A stretch of 64,000 bases of DNA, taken from assembly GCA_017435385.1 (NCBI GenBank), contig JAFSFB010000001.1, positions 62,001-126,000 on the forward strand. Direction: 5' to 3'. This DNA is from Clostridia bacterium (lineage in GTDB: Bacteria; Bacillota; Clostridia; Oscillospirales; Acutalibacteraceae). Shown one piece after another: positions 8,059 through 15,859 of the stretch. How positions within the stretch are numbered: position 1 is the first letter of the stretch; every line of letters starts with the position of its first letter. The notes under the pieces are model-generated. The model saw only the letters and a program-made list of their open reading frames with translations, was not told where the DNA came from and made no database searches. The position numbers were made by a program, and so were the translations under genes.

Positions 8059-8343
8059 TTATAAATTATTCCGTGATGTTCTGCCGAATGTGTCCATGGT
8101 GAATTCCGAGCCGATTCTAAACCCTCTGGTAAACGAGTCTGCTGAACAGGTTGTTAACAAATCCAAATTCAATTTATCGTATTCAGCTAACAGTTCTTTA
8201 CTTTCGGGAGGTAATGCATCACGAAGCTCTTTCTGAACACAAAGAATTTTGTTGAGCTTTTGATTCAATTCAGCTCTGAATTCTCGGTTAAGCTCTTGCG
8301 GCTCGATGTTGCCATAGTAAAACTCTTCAATGAATCCGGGCAT
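8059..8343 (-). CDS. DUF6809 family protein
   Basis: A 94-residue protein beginning MPGFIEEFYYGNIEP, with a middle helical segment and the ending FTRGFRIGSEF. This is the pattern of DUF6809, a small family found in Firmicutes genomes and mobile elements with no known function. Two ATGs lie close together. The second (8343) has GGGGG about 7 bp upstream, whereas the first (8349) would abut it, so 8343 is preferred. Length is normal for the family. Confidence 0.7.
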   Translation of the reverse strand: MPGFIEEFYYGNIEPQELNREFRAELNQKLNKILCVQKELRDALPPESKELLAEYDKLNLDLLTTCSADSFTRGFRIGSEFTMDTFGRTSRNNL

Positions 8344-8532
8344 TATCATACCCCCTTTTCAAACAAAGGATGATTTCGGCATATTTAAAAAGGCTGAACA
8401 AATCAATCAACTCCTTGTGTTTTTATTACAGAAGATATATTTCCTCTGCAGAATAATTGTACCAGGAGTTAACTTGTTACGTCAACGCGTATTGCGCACA
8501 AAGATTCGGCGCTGTGGCCGGTGAAAGCGCAC

Positions 8533-8562
8533 AAAGAGCGTACCCAAGCGGATACGCTCTTT
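8533..8562. terminator. Terminator-like hairpin
   Basis: AAAGAGCGTA (8533-8542) pairs perfectly with TACGCTCTTT (8553-8562) across a 10-nt loop. It shares its outer stem with the toxN terminator at 7088-7117. It lies downstream of the large secreted-protein gene on the minus strand. Confidence 0.55.
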
Positions 8563-8617
8563 GCAGACAAATTTTTTAAAGAAGGAAAATTGCACAGAAA
8601 GTGAGATAATAGTTTAT

Positions 8618-8701
8618 CAACAACCCTCTGCACAGAGGAATGGGTATCTTTTGTCTGCAAGACACCCATTGTTCTCTGTGTGCAATAAGGAGGGTTTGTT
8701 G
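8618..8701. repeat. Long imperfect inverted repeat 3' of the secreted protein gene
   Basis: An 84-nt imperfect palindrome. Its arms pair as CAACAACCCTC with GAGGGTTTGTTG, then TGCACAGAG with CTCTGTGTGCA, then AATGGGT with ACCCATT, around an 18-nt loop. It starts 13 bp after the stop of the gene at 8714. It could be a strong mRNA 3' structure or a miniature inverted-repeat element. Confidence 0.6.
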
Positions 8702-8713
8702 AAAAGTTTTGTT

Positions 8714-10510
8714 TTACGCAGCTGCAAGGGAGAATAAATCCCTGACTGCGTTGAAGATAAAGGTGAAGAACTGAACAACTTTAGCCCAAATCCACTCGAA
8801 GAAAGCTTTGAACGAGAACTTATATGAAGCTTTAAATTCAACATCATTATCGGGCATTGTGAAGCTTACTTCGGGGTTGGATTTCTGCTCGTCGGTCATT
8901 TCGATACCTTTAACCTCGCTCCATTCGCTGAACACATAATAGGGTTTGTCCGACTTGGTTTCGTCGATTGCGGGAGCAGTATAGCTAACCGCAGAGCCAT
9001 ATTTATATGTTTCAACAGCAGGCATGCCCGTTGCACTGAATTTCCAAGTAAGGAATATCGGGTTGCTTGTTGTGAAGTCATCAATAATGAAGTATTCGTC
9101 AACTTCAGCTTCATTGTAAATTATTGTGTATTCATAGTTACCGCTTTTGTTATAATTAAATTCAAAAGCAGTTTCATACTTAATTCCCGTGATAGGCTCC
9201 TGCGGAACACCGTCAATGGTATATTCAAGAGTAAAAGTTCCTTTGGGGCTGTAATTGCCGGAACTGTCTCTGATAATAAGACCATCGGAACCCACAGCAA
9301 CCGTAAGCTTGGGAGTTAATGTTTTTCTTTTAATAACTATTTTAAACGGTAATTCCGTTCTTTCGTAGTTACTGTCGGTACGGTTAATAAGGCTTGCGGT
9401 ATATGTACCGTCTTTGCAAAGAGTCTTATTTGCATTTTCAATACCAACCATACCTATGCTGACGGCATCATCGCCGGCAACATAAGATTCGAGATAATAA
9501 TGAATATCGCCGAAAGTTGTACCGTATTCAACGGTAATTTCGGGAACGATTTCATTGCCGCTTTCATCGACAAATTTCATTTGTCCTTTATTTACTGTTA
9601 CGGGGATTTTAAGAGAATAAGGTAATGCTGCTTCGGGGTCTGCGGGTGTGAAAACAACATCAATTTCATAAGAACCGGGATTTACTGTTCTTGTTTTCCA
9701 ATAATCAGTAACAGCAAAAGTACCTTCTACCGCCGTTCCCTCAACTTTCAGTTCGGCTTTACCGCCTTCAAGAGGAATATCACCCCAAGTTGTAACACCG
9801 TCATAATTAAGAACGGGAACTGTAGGAGCTTCTGTTATAGTCGTTTCGGGAATTTCACCTGCGATGCGAACATAAACTTGTGCGTATGTTAGAGTATATC
9901 CAGCAGGGCCAAACATAGCTTCATAGTAACCACTTTCGTTTACAACAGTACTGGGTGTTACCCACTCCCATGTTCGAGCAAGAATCTTAGGTTCTTCAGG
10001 GTTATACGGATTAGTCATTTTTCCACCTGAAAGAGTGGAGGTTGAAAGTGTTGCACCTGCTTCTATTTCTGAAGCAACAACAGGATCGTTTTCTTCATCC
10101 ACATAAACGGGTGTTACGGTTTCAACATCATACAATACGGGACTGAACATTTTATTAAACCCAGTATATTCATCAGTGTTATCGGGGACAAAAGTTAAGT
10201 TAAGTTTTTTACCTGTACCGTTTGTGGGGATTTTATCAACATCTTTAAATGTAAAATGACCGGCAACTTGATTACCAGCTGCATCTAAGACTATTTCATC
10301 ATCATTGATGATAAGTCCCTCCGTTTCGGTTTGACCAAAGTACATTTTGCCGTCTGCATTCTTGTAAGAAATTGTGGGATACTGAGTAACATTAGTTGCT
10401 TTTAATGTTTCAGCGGCAAAAGCAAATGGCACTGATGAAGAAATGATTAAAAATGCCATTACAAGTGAAAACATCTTATATGGCATACGAATATGCGTTG
10501 ACTTTTTCAA
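8714..10510 (-). CDS. Large secreted protein with repeated Ig-like/MBG-type modules
   Basis: A 598-residue exported protein. The start chosen is the TTG at 10510, preceded by GGAGG 7 bp upstream; the longer frame to 10564 has no such site. A signal peptide (SLVMAFLIISSSVPFAFA, cleaved before AETL) is followed by several roughly 90-residue beta-rich modules. Each has phrases such as YPTISYKNADGK, VPVLNYDGVTTWGD and VTVNKGQMKFVDESGN, reminiscent of MBG/Big-type bacterial surface domains. A predicted repeat-like domain near the end contains YVFSEWSEVKG and DNDVEFKASYKF. The last about 25 residues are amphipathic and aromatic (FFEWIWAKVVQFFTF). No LPxTG motif was seen. It probably sits on or outside the cell; ligand unknown. 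Confidence 0.7.
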   Translation of the reverse strand: MKKSTHIRMPYKMFSLVMAFLIISSSVPFAFAAETLKATNVTQYPTISYKNADGKMYFGQTETEGLIINDDEIVLDAAGNQVAGHFTFKDVDKIPTNGTGKKLNLTFVPDNTDEYTGFNKMFSPVLYDVETVTPVYVDEENDPVVASEIEAGATLSTSTLSGGKMTNPYNPEEPKILARTWEWVTPSTVVNESGYYEAMFGPAGYTLTYAQVYVRIAGEIPETTITEAPTVPVLNYDGVTTWGDIPLEGGKAELKVEGTAVEGTFAVTDYWKTRTVNPGSYEIDVVFTPADPEAALPYSLKIPVTVNKGQMKFVDESGNEIVPEITVEYGTTFGDIHYYLESYVAGDDAVSIGMVGIENANKTLCKDGTYTASLINRTDSNYERTELPFKIVIKRKTLTPKLTVAVGSDGLIIRDSSGNYSPKGTFTLEYTIDGVPQEPITGIKYETAFEFNYNKSGNYEYTIIYNEAEVDEYFIIDDFTTSNPIFLTWKFSATGMPAVETYKYGSAVSYTAPAIDETKSDKPYYVFSEWSEVKGIEMTDEQKSNPEVSFTMPDNDVEFKASYKFSFKAFFEWIWAKVVQFFTFIFNAVRDLFSLAAA

Positions 10511-10743
10511 ATAGTACACCTCCAAATAATAAATGAGTTTGTTGTGATTGAACGGCATTATCATTGTACTAATAATACCGTTTTTGTGCGTGGGTATGGT
10601 TTTCTCTCAACAGAGAAAGTTTTTGTGCTTTTCCTCCTTGTATTTGCTTTATAAAGTTTGTTTTTACATCACCGCTTTCAAGAATTAATTCAGGTAACAT
10701 TTATTTAAAAATAGCACATTATATTGTTCCTAAAAGAAATGTT

Positions 10744-10774
10744 GATTAAACGCTTCATTTTATTGTTTGAACGC
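10744..10774. promoter_or_regulatory. Candidate LytTR-type direct repeat
   Basis: GATTAAACGC (10744-10753) and GTTTGAACGC (10765-10774) match at 8 of 10 positions with a 21-bp period. That is the spacing (9-bp repeat plus about 12 bp) bound by AgrA/LytTR regulators. It lies between the secreted-protein gene and the LytTR regulator gene. Confidence 0.4.
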
Positions 10775-10900
10775 AGTAAAAATTTTTGGAAGGTTAAAAA
10801 TGTTGATTGAAATTAGAAATAATGATAGAATTAAGATAAATGCAGAGCGTCATTAGGTGCAGAGTGATGAACGCAGAGTGCAGAACTGCAATCCTCCGTC

Positions 10901-11112
10901 TTTTTGCTTCGCAAAAATCCACCTCCTTTAGTAAAGGAGGCTAATGCTACAGATAGCTTACCGTTATGATGCAGCTTGCCTTTTAGGCTCCTTTTGAAAG
11001 GAGCCGGGCGTAGCCCTGAGGATTGTGAATGTGCATTGCATATTCGGAACGGATATTATCCGTTCCCTATCCAAGTCAACTGTGATTCTTTGCGGGCGGC
11101 GAAACACCGCCC
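10901..11112. repeat. Cluster of short perfect palindromes (REP-like)
   Basis: Six small hairpins in about 210 bp: TTTTTGC/GCAAAAA (10901-10917), CCTCCTTTA/TAAAGGAGG (10922-10940), GGCTCCTTT/AAAGGAGCC (10986-11005), GGGC/GCCC (11006-11016), GGAACGGAT/ATCCGTTCC (11046-11066) and GGGCGG/CCGCCC (11094-11112). Strings like the last are commonly repeated between genes in Oscillospiraceae genomes, so this is probably a composite of dispersed intergenic repeats. It lies upstream of the LytTR operon and must contain or abut its promoter. Confidence 0.55.
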
Positions 11113-11144
11113 CTACGATGTTGCAATGAAAGGTGTGAATTAAA

Positions 11145-11858
11145 TTGAACATAGCAATCTGTGATGATGACAAGATTATTGTTAAGCAAATTGAAAAACT
11201 GCTGTTTGATTTCTTTATCGAAAAAGGAATTGACTATGAATTATATTCCTTCACTTCAGGGCGTGAGCTGCTTGAGCGTGATGTTCAGTTTGACATTGCG
11301 TTTATAGACATTGAAATGCCCGGCATTAACGGAATTGAATTATCAAAAAAACTGCTTGAAAAGAACAGCTATGCGATAATAATGATTGTTACGTCATTCA
11401 ATCATTACCTTGATGATGCAATGGATCTTTCTGTTTACCGCTACATATCAAAGCCGATTGACCGAGAAAGGTTTACGGTCAATTTGGGCTCTGCTTTAAG
11501 AAAATATCTCAACATTAACAGACCTATTGCAATAAAGGGTAACGATGAAATTTCAAAGGTTAATTCCTGCGATATTATTTATCTTTCGTTTGAGGACAGA
11601 AAGGTCTGGATTCACACCCGTGACGATGTGATAGAGGTTACAAAAACTCTTGATTATTGGAAAAAGCAGCTCGGTGACGCTAATTTTTATCAGATTAACC
11701 GCAGCCATATTGTCAATCTCGGATATGTAACAAGCGTTAACAAAAACAAGGTTGTTCTGAAATGCAACGGTGATATAATTGAACTTAAAGCATCATCGAG
11801 AATTTATGCTTCGCTGAAAAGAGCATATTATTCTTTCTTGGGAGGGACATCGGAATGA
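11145..11858 (+). CDS. LytTR-family response regulator (AgrA-like)
   Basis: A 237-residue DNA-binding response regulator. The receiver domain shows the acidic pocket (CDDD, residues 6-9), the phosphoacceptor D55 in AFIDIEMPGING, the T/S switch in VTSF and the lysine in SKPID. The C-terminal LytTR domain carries DIIYLSFEDRKVWIHT and YQINRSHIVNL, typical of AgrA/VirR-type domains that bind two direct repeats. TTG start at 11145 with AAAGGTG upstream. It overlaps the following sensor kinase by 4 bp. No agrB or agrD is visible nearby, so its signal is unknown. Confidence 0.88.
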   Translation: MNIAICDDDKIIVKQIEKLLFDFFIEKGIDYELYSFTSGRELLERDVQFDIAFIDIEMPGINGIELSKKLLEKNSYAIIMIVTSFNHYLDDAMDLSVYRYISKPIDRERFTVNLGSALRKYLNINRPIAIKGNDEISKVNSCDIIYLSFEDRKVWIHTRDDVIEVTKTLDYWKKQLGDANFYQINRSHIVNLGYVTSVNKNKVVLKCNGDIIELKASSRIYASLKRAYYSFLGGTSE

Positions 11859-13171
11859 TACAAGCAGTTTGTTATGCTTTTATTTATCTGTTTGAAGTTT
11901 TAGCCTGCTTTATGTTTTTTGAAAACTTCTATAATCGTAAGGTAAATAATATAATTTGTTTTATTACTTATGCGTTAGCATTTGCATTTCAGTTTGGAAT
12001 GAGTTTTGTTTCCATCCGTTCAATTAATCTAATAACTTTTGTGATTTCTGTTTTCCTTCTTGCGTTGATATGTTATGAGTCAAAACTCAGAACTTGTATT
12101 TTTACCACTCTTATGCTGACTGCTTTTATGTTTATAACAGAACTGATTGTAATCTACACATCAACATTTATGCTTAAAATTGATTTGGCTGCATATGAAA
12201 CCAACCTGCTTATATTAGTTATACAAGCTTCATTAAGCAAGCTGTTATTTTTTGTGGTTGTGTTTTTTGCTTCCAAATTATTCAAGATAAGAGCCACTAA
12301 TCAGGCAGCAAATAAGTTTACTGCTTTGCTCGGACTTCTTCCGTTAACTTCATTGGCGATTTTTTATACTATGTTTTATTGGGGAATTAAAACATTGGAT
12401 ACCTCTCACTTTAATGCAGCTCTATCTGCTTGTTCAATTCTTTTACTGTTTGCAAATCTGTTTGTTTTCTATATTTATGAAATGGTGCAGAAAGCTAACT
12501 ATGAAAACACTCAGCTCCAGCTTGAAATACAGCGCAGCGAAATAAGCACGGAATATTATGAATTGCTGTCAAAGGAATATGAAAATTCAAGAATACTCAT
12601 TCACGATATCAAAAACCATTTTCAGCATATTGCAGGCTTGACTATGGAAGGTCAACCGCAGGAGGTCATAGGCTATATTGATTCTATCAGCAAGGATTTC
12701 GGTCTGAAAGAACGAATCAAATACAGCGGAAACGACCTTGTTGATGTAATAATCAACCGTTATGCCGCATATTGCAAAGAAAACGGTTTAATATTTGAAG
12801 TCGAAGCGTTATGCTCAAAACTTGAATTTATGGACAGAAGCGATGTTTCCTCCCTCCTTGATAATCTGCTCACAAATGCTGTTGAAGCCGCCGAGAAATC
12901 AGAAAACAAAAGAATTCTGCTTTCAATTTACAGGCAGGAAAACAGCTTTGTTATGACCGACCATATTTTCGTTAAGGTTGTCAACAGCTGCGACAGTAAG
13001 CCGAAAATCAAAAACGGTTTGCTTATGACCAGCAAAATCAATTCGCTGTATCACGGCTTCGGCACAAAAAGCGTAAGGCGAGTTGTGAGCAAATATAACG
13101 GCGATTATGATTGGAATTATAATAAAAAAGACCGTGAGTTCACGGCAACGGTTATTCTGCAAACGGAGTGA
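11855..13171 (+). CDS. GHKL-type sensor histidine kinase (AgrC-like)
   Basis: A 438-residue membrane kinase. About six hydrophobic segments occupy residues 1-210. A coiled stretch with the dimerisation/phosphoacceptor helix follows (LIHDIKNHFQHIAGL, His about 250), then a GHKL ATPase domain with the N-box LDNLLTNAVEAAEK and the glycine box HGFGTKSVRRV. This is the AgrC/ComD layout, which usually senses a secreted peptide. It is translationally coupled to the LytTR regulator upstream (ATGA overlap) and lies 4 bp from the AbiEi-like gene downstream. Confidence 0.88.
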   Translation: MIQAVCYAFIYLFEVLACFMFFENFYNRKVNNIICFITYALAFAFQFGMSFVSIRSINLITFVISVFLLALICYESKLRTCIFTTLMLTAFMFITELIVIYTSTFMLKIDLAAYETNLLILVIQASLSKLLFFVVVFFASKLFKIRATNQAANKFTALLGLLPLTSLAIFYTMFYWGIKTLDTSHFNAALSACSILLLFANLFVFYIYEMVQKANYENTQLQLEIQRSEISTEYYELLSKEYENSRILIHDIKNHFQHIAGLTMEGQPQEVIGYIDSISKDFGLKERIKYSGNDLVDVIINRYAAYCKENGLIFEVEALCSKLEFMDRSDVSSLLDNLLTNAVEAAEKSENKRILLSIYRQENSFVMTDHIFVKVVNSCDSKPKIKNGLLMTSKINSLYHGFGTKSVRRVVSKYNGDYDWNYNKKDREFTATVILQTE

Positions 13172-13175
13172 AACT

Positions 13176-13820
13176 ATGGGCGAATCAAATATAAAAAGAC
13201 TTGAAGGTGTGCTTGAAAAGGCCGATTTTTCAAAAGGCTTTGCCACCACACAGGAACTATATAAAGCGGGTATAAAGGATGTCCGAGAGCTGACAAGCCT
13301 TTGCCGTGCAGGTGTTCTCGTAAGATACGCCCGTGGAGTATATAAGAAAAACAAAACCGACAAGTCTCACAAAATGCGGCTTATCGCCAATAAAATACCC
13401 AACGGAGTTTTTGCCGAAGCAACTATGCTATATATGTATAAGCTGATTGATAAAAGACCTGATTCATATACTCTCGCTGTTCCGAGAAGCTTGTCGCATC
13501 ACAAAAGAAAAGAAATAGACGGCATCTCTATCTCCGTCTATTACATAGAAGATGAACGCCTGCTTAAAACAGGCAAGATAAAAATAAAAGATTTGGGCGT
13601 TAACGGCTATAATCTCGAAAGAACAATCTGCGATTGCTTCAGCCGCAGAAACAAGCTGAAAAAGAAGCTTGGTGATGATTTTTCATTAGAGGATATCTCC
13701 GAAAGATATCTCAATCATCCGAAGCGTAATATTGAAAGGTTAAAGGAATATACGGACATACTTGATTTATCCGCAGCATCAAGAAAAGAAATTAATAAAT
13801 ATATTTTGAGCAAGGTATAA
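13176..13820 (+). CDS. AbiEi-family antitoxin/regulator without partner
   Basis: A 214-residue protein resembling AbiEi antitoxins of type IV toxin-antitoxin systems. The N-terminal winged helix-turn-helix (FATTQELYKAGIKDVRELTSLCRAGVL split over residues 22-48, then RYARGVYKK) is followed by FAEATMLYMYKLIDKRP, TLAVPRS and the C-terminal ERTICDCF block typical of the family. The start is ATG 13176 with GGAG upstream, not the longer upstream frame inside the kinase gene. No AbiEii nucleotidyltransferase toxin follows, so it is an orphan. It sits 4 bp after the kinase gene and may serve as a third component of this regulatory operon. Confidence 0.75.
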   Translation: MGESNIKRLEGVLEKADFSKGFATTQELYKAGIKDVRELTSLCRAGVLVRYARGVYKKNKTDKSHKMRLIANKIPNGVFAEATMLYMYKLIDKRPDSYTLAVPRSLSHHKRKEIDGISISVYYIEDERLLKTGKIKIKDLGVNGYNLERTICDCFSRRNKLKKKLGDDFSLEDISERYLNHPKRNIERLKEYTDILDLSAASRKEINKYILSKV

Positions 13821-13839
13821 AACTTAATAAAAAAAACAA

Positions 13840-13880
13840 CTCCCGAAGTGTGATTCACCTCACATTTCGGGAGCTTAATT
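13840..13880. terminator. Terminator after the two-component/AbiEi operon
   Basis: Inverted repeat CTCCCGAAgTGTGA (13840-13853) with TCACAtTTCGGGAG (13860-13873), then TTAATTTT on the plus strand and a strong T-run on the minus strand. Confidence 0.65.
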
Positions 13881-14452
13881 TTGTGGCTATTAACAGGACA
13901 CCTTGCCTGAATTACATACTTCCATTGAATAACACAGTCAACAGGAGAAATTCCATCAGGCAAATCAGCCTGTGGTCGTGTATGCTCCGATATACGCAAA
14001 AAGCAAGCATTTAAATCGCAGCGGATACATCAACAGGTGAACGGAGATAAATTTGTTGATGTTATGCTGCAGACATTTTTTTGAAAGGATGATGCCCGAA
14101 AAGCAAAATCGCAGCCCCTTGTCATCAGCCGAATTTTTTAAAAGCTGATGAACTGTGATGGGGCGTTTGTTTGTTGCTGAAAAGTTGTATCTTTATGAAC
14201 AAAAGCAATAAACAACGCAGCGTCACAACAGACCGTTTTTTCGGTCTGTTTCGTTAGGGGTTATCACGAAAATATCGTGATTTTTACGTGATAACCACCT
14301 AACAAGAGTTTTTTGAGCGAAAAGAGAAAGAATTTCTTGCTCAGAAGCTTTGGTGTGAACAGGACGGCAACTTGTTCAACCGGCCTTTTCTCGGCGACAG
14401 AATATATTTTCTGTATGGAAATTGAGACATCGCCATTGATTTAACAAACGGG
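13874..14452. other. Element boundary region without a clear gene
   Basis: No intact gene was recognised. Two open fragments lacking start sites are visible on the plus strand: about 13937-14080, with SACGRVCSDIRKKQAF, and about 14304-14427, with EFLAQKLWCEQDGNLFNRPF. They look like broken gene ends. The stretch also holds the hairpin and nested inverted repeats at 14229-14303. The left end of the mobilisable element probably lies here. Confidence 0.4.
14229..14303. repeat. Hairpin plus nested inverted repeats upstream of the integrase
   Basis: First, the hairpin AACAGACCG / CGGTCTGTT around a T6 loop (14229-14250). Then a nested structure: GTTAGG (14253) and GTTATCACG (14260-14268) on the left, an internal CGTGAT (14276-14281), and CGTGATAAC (14287-14295) and CCTAAC (14298-14303) on the right. 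Three copies of a CGTGAT word in mixed orientation before a tyrosine recombinase gene suggest an integrase or excisionase binding region, or an operator. Confidence 0.5.
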
Positions 14453-15475
14453 TTGGCAGAAACACCAACAGAAAAAAGTTTCAATAAAATGAAAGGACTG
14501 ATTAATGCAAATAAGCAAAACAAAGTCAGAGGCAAAAGCATCACAAGACAACTGCGTGATGAAACAGAAGCTTTTTTATCGACCAAAAGCTTTGGTACTC
14601 AGAAGAACTATCGCAAATGGCTTGATGCATATATCAAGTATTGCCGTGAACATCACAACTGCAAAACACACGACGAATGTTTTATGCACATTCAGGATTA
14701 CGCCGATTATCTGCAAGGTAAGTACAGTGCATCCACCATACACAGCTATCTTGCGGCGGTGTGCGGATTCTATAATGTTCCGATGGATTTGATTGCGAAG
14801 CCTATACGCCATACTGCCGAATATACAAAATCCCGTTCGGATAACGGCAAAACGATTCGTGCGGACAACAACCCCGACAATCCACATTATGAACGCTCGG
14901 TTTCGTTTCAGAGGGTTGTGGGTATAAGAGCATCCGAACTTGCCAAACTCGAGGGTCGGGACCTTGTCACGGACGAATCGGGACATTTATGTGTTTTTGT
15001 CAAGAACGGAAAGGGCGGCAAGGATTCACTTCAGAGGATTCTTCCCGAAGACGAAGTTTTCGTCAGCGAATATTTTAATGTCGGCAAAAAAGAAAAAGTC
15101 TTTCAGCCGATCGAACTTTCCAATTCTATTGACTATCACCACGTCAGAGCAGACAACGCCAAACGCTGTTATGAGTATTACCTCAACAGAATCAACACAG
15201 AAGAAGGTTATGCAGAAAAGCTTGCAGACGAAATCCGCCTGCGTTGGAAACTGTACTGCACAAAGAGACTTAAAGACGGAACAATAGTTCACAAACCTTT
15301 TGATGAAAAACTTATCAAAGGTACATACAAAACCAGAGGTAAGAACAAACAGTTGGCAATCGAATACGGCTTACCAACCGAATACAACAATCTTGCATTG
15401 GCTGCCGTTTCAATTTTCCATCTTGCACACTGGAGAAATAATGTCACTGTGCAGTCGTATCTTTTATCACACTAA
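14453..15475 (+). CDS. Tyrosine-type site-specific recombinase (integrase)
   Basis: A 340-residue recombinase. An N-terminal SAM-like DNA-binding region (KSFGTQKNYRKWLDAYIKYC, then a helix around DYADYLQGKYSASTIHSYL) precedes a catalytic domain with the first Arg in VVGIRASELAKLEG and a Lys hairpin KNGKGGKD. The C-terminal block FHLAHWRNNVTVQSYLLSH supplies His, Arg and the nucleophile Tyr. The start is uncertain: TTG 14453 and ATG 14489 are in frame and neither has a good Shine-Dalgarno. It likely integrates or excises an element beginning just upstream. Confidence 0.8.
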   Translation: MAETPTEKSFNKMKGLINANKQNKVRGKSITRQLRDETEAFLSTKSFGTQKNYRKWLDAYIKYCREHHNCKTHDECFMHIQDYADYLQGKYSASTIHSYLAAVCGFYNVPMDLIAKPIRHTAEYTKSRSDNGKTIRADNNPDNPHYERSVSFQRVVGIRASELAKLEGRDLVTDESGHLCVFVKNGKGGKDSLQRILPEDEVFVSEYFNVGKKEKVFQPIELSNSIDYHHVRADNAKRCYEYYLNRINTEEGYAEKLADEIRLRWKLYCTKRLKDGTIVHKPFDEKLIKGTYKTRGKNKQLAIEYGLPTEYNNLALAAVSIFHLAHWRNNVTVQSYLLSH

Positions 15476-15614
15476 CCCTGAGGATACGGGAGCGGTTTGA
15501 TTCCACCCAATATTATATAAACGAAAGTACGCTTTCTCAGGATGAAAATGAAAATAACTCACTATGAGTTCAGTATAGAAAATCCTCAAAAAATAACTCT
15601 GCGAGGATAAATAA

Positions 15615-15770
15615 ATGACAGAAGAAAGGAAAGATATTCAAAACAACACAAACACAAAATTGCAGAATTTTGATCAGCAAAAAGTCTATGAAGCAGAATT
15701 TGAGAGATTTATTGATTTCTTTGCAACAATGATTGAAAAATACGGAAAAGACATTGATTTTTCTGAATAA
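15615..15770 (+). CDS. Small hypothetical protein of the mobile element
   Basis: A 51-residue acidic, helical protein (MTEERKDIQNNTNTK through FIDFFATMIEKYGKDIDF) with GAGG upstream of ATG 15615 and stop at 15768. It lies between the integrase and the first serine recombinase on the same strand. No family recognised; clean start and no overlap support it as a real gene. Confidence 0.55.
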   Translation: MTEERKDIQNNTNTKLQNFDQQKVYEAEFERFIDFFATMIEKYGKDIDFSE

Positions 15771-15859
15771 AAGTGGGCCTTGACTCTTTGTTTAATGCGC
15801 GCTACAATCAAGTTGGGACACAAAACAACAACCATTCAAGTAAACAAAGGAGGCTTTGC

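Larger units (their letters stand above)
8344..8713. other. Intergenic region with two hairpins
   Basis: No gene was recognised. It contains a short terminator-like hairpin at 8533-8562 and a long imperfect stem at 8618-8701, both listed separately. Short overlapping frames on both strands lack ribosome binding sites. Confidence 0.5.

Noticed and set aside
14198..14260. 20-codon frame MNKSNKQRSVTTDRF
   Set aside because: No ribosome site and it overlaps the hairpin; probably chance.
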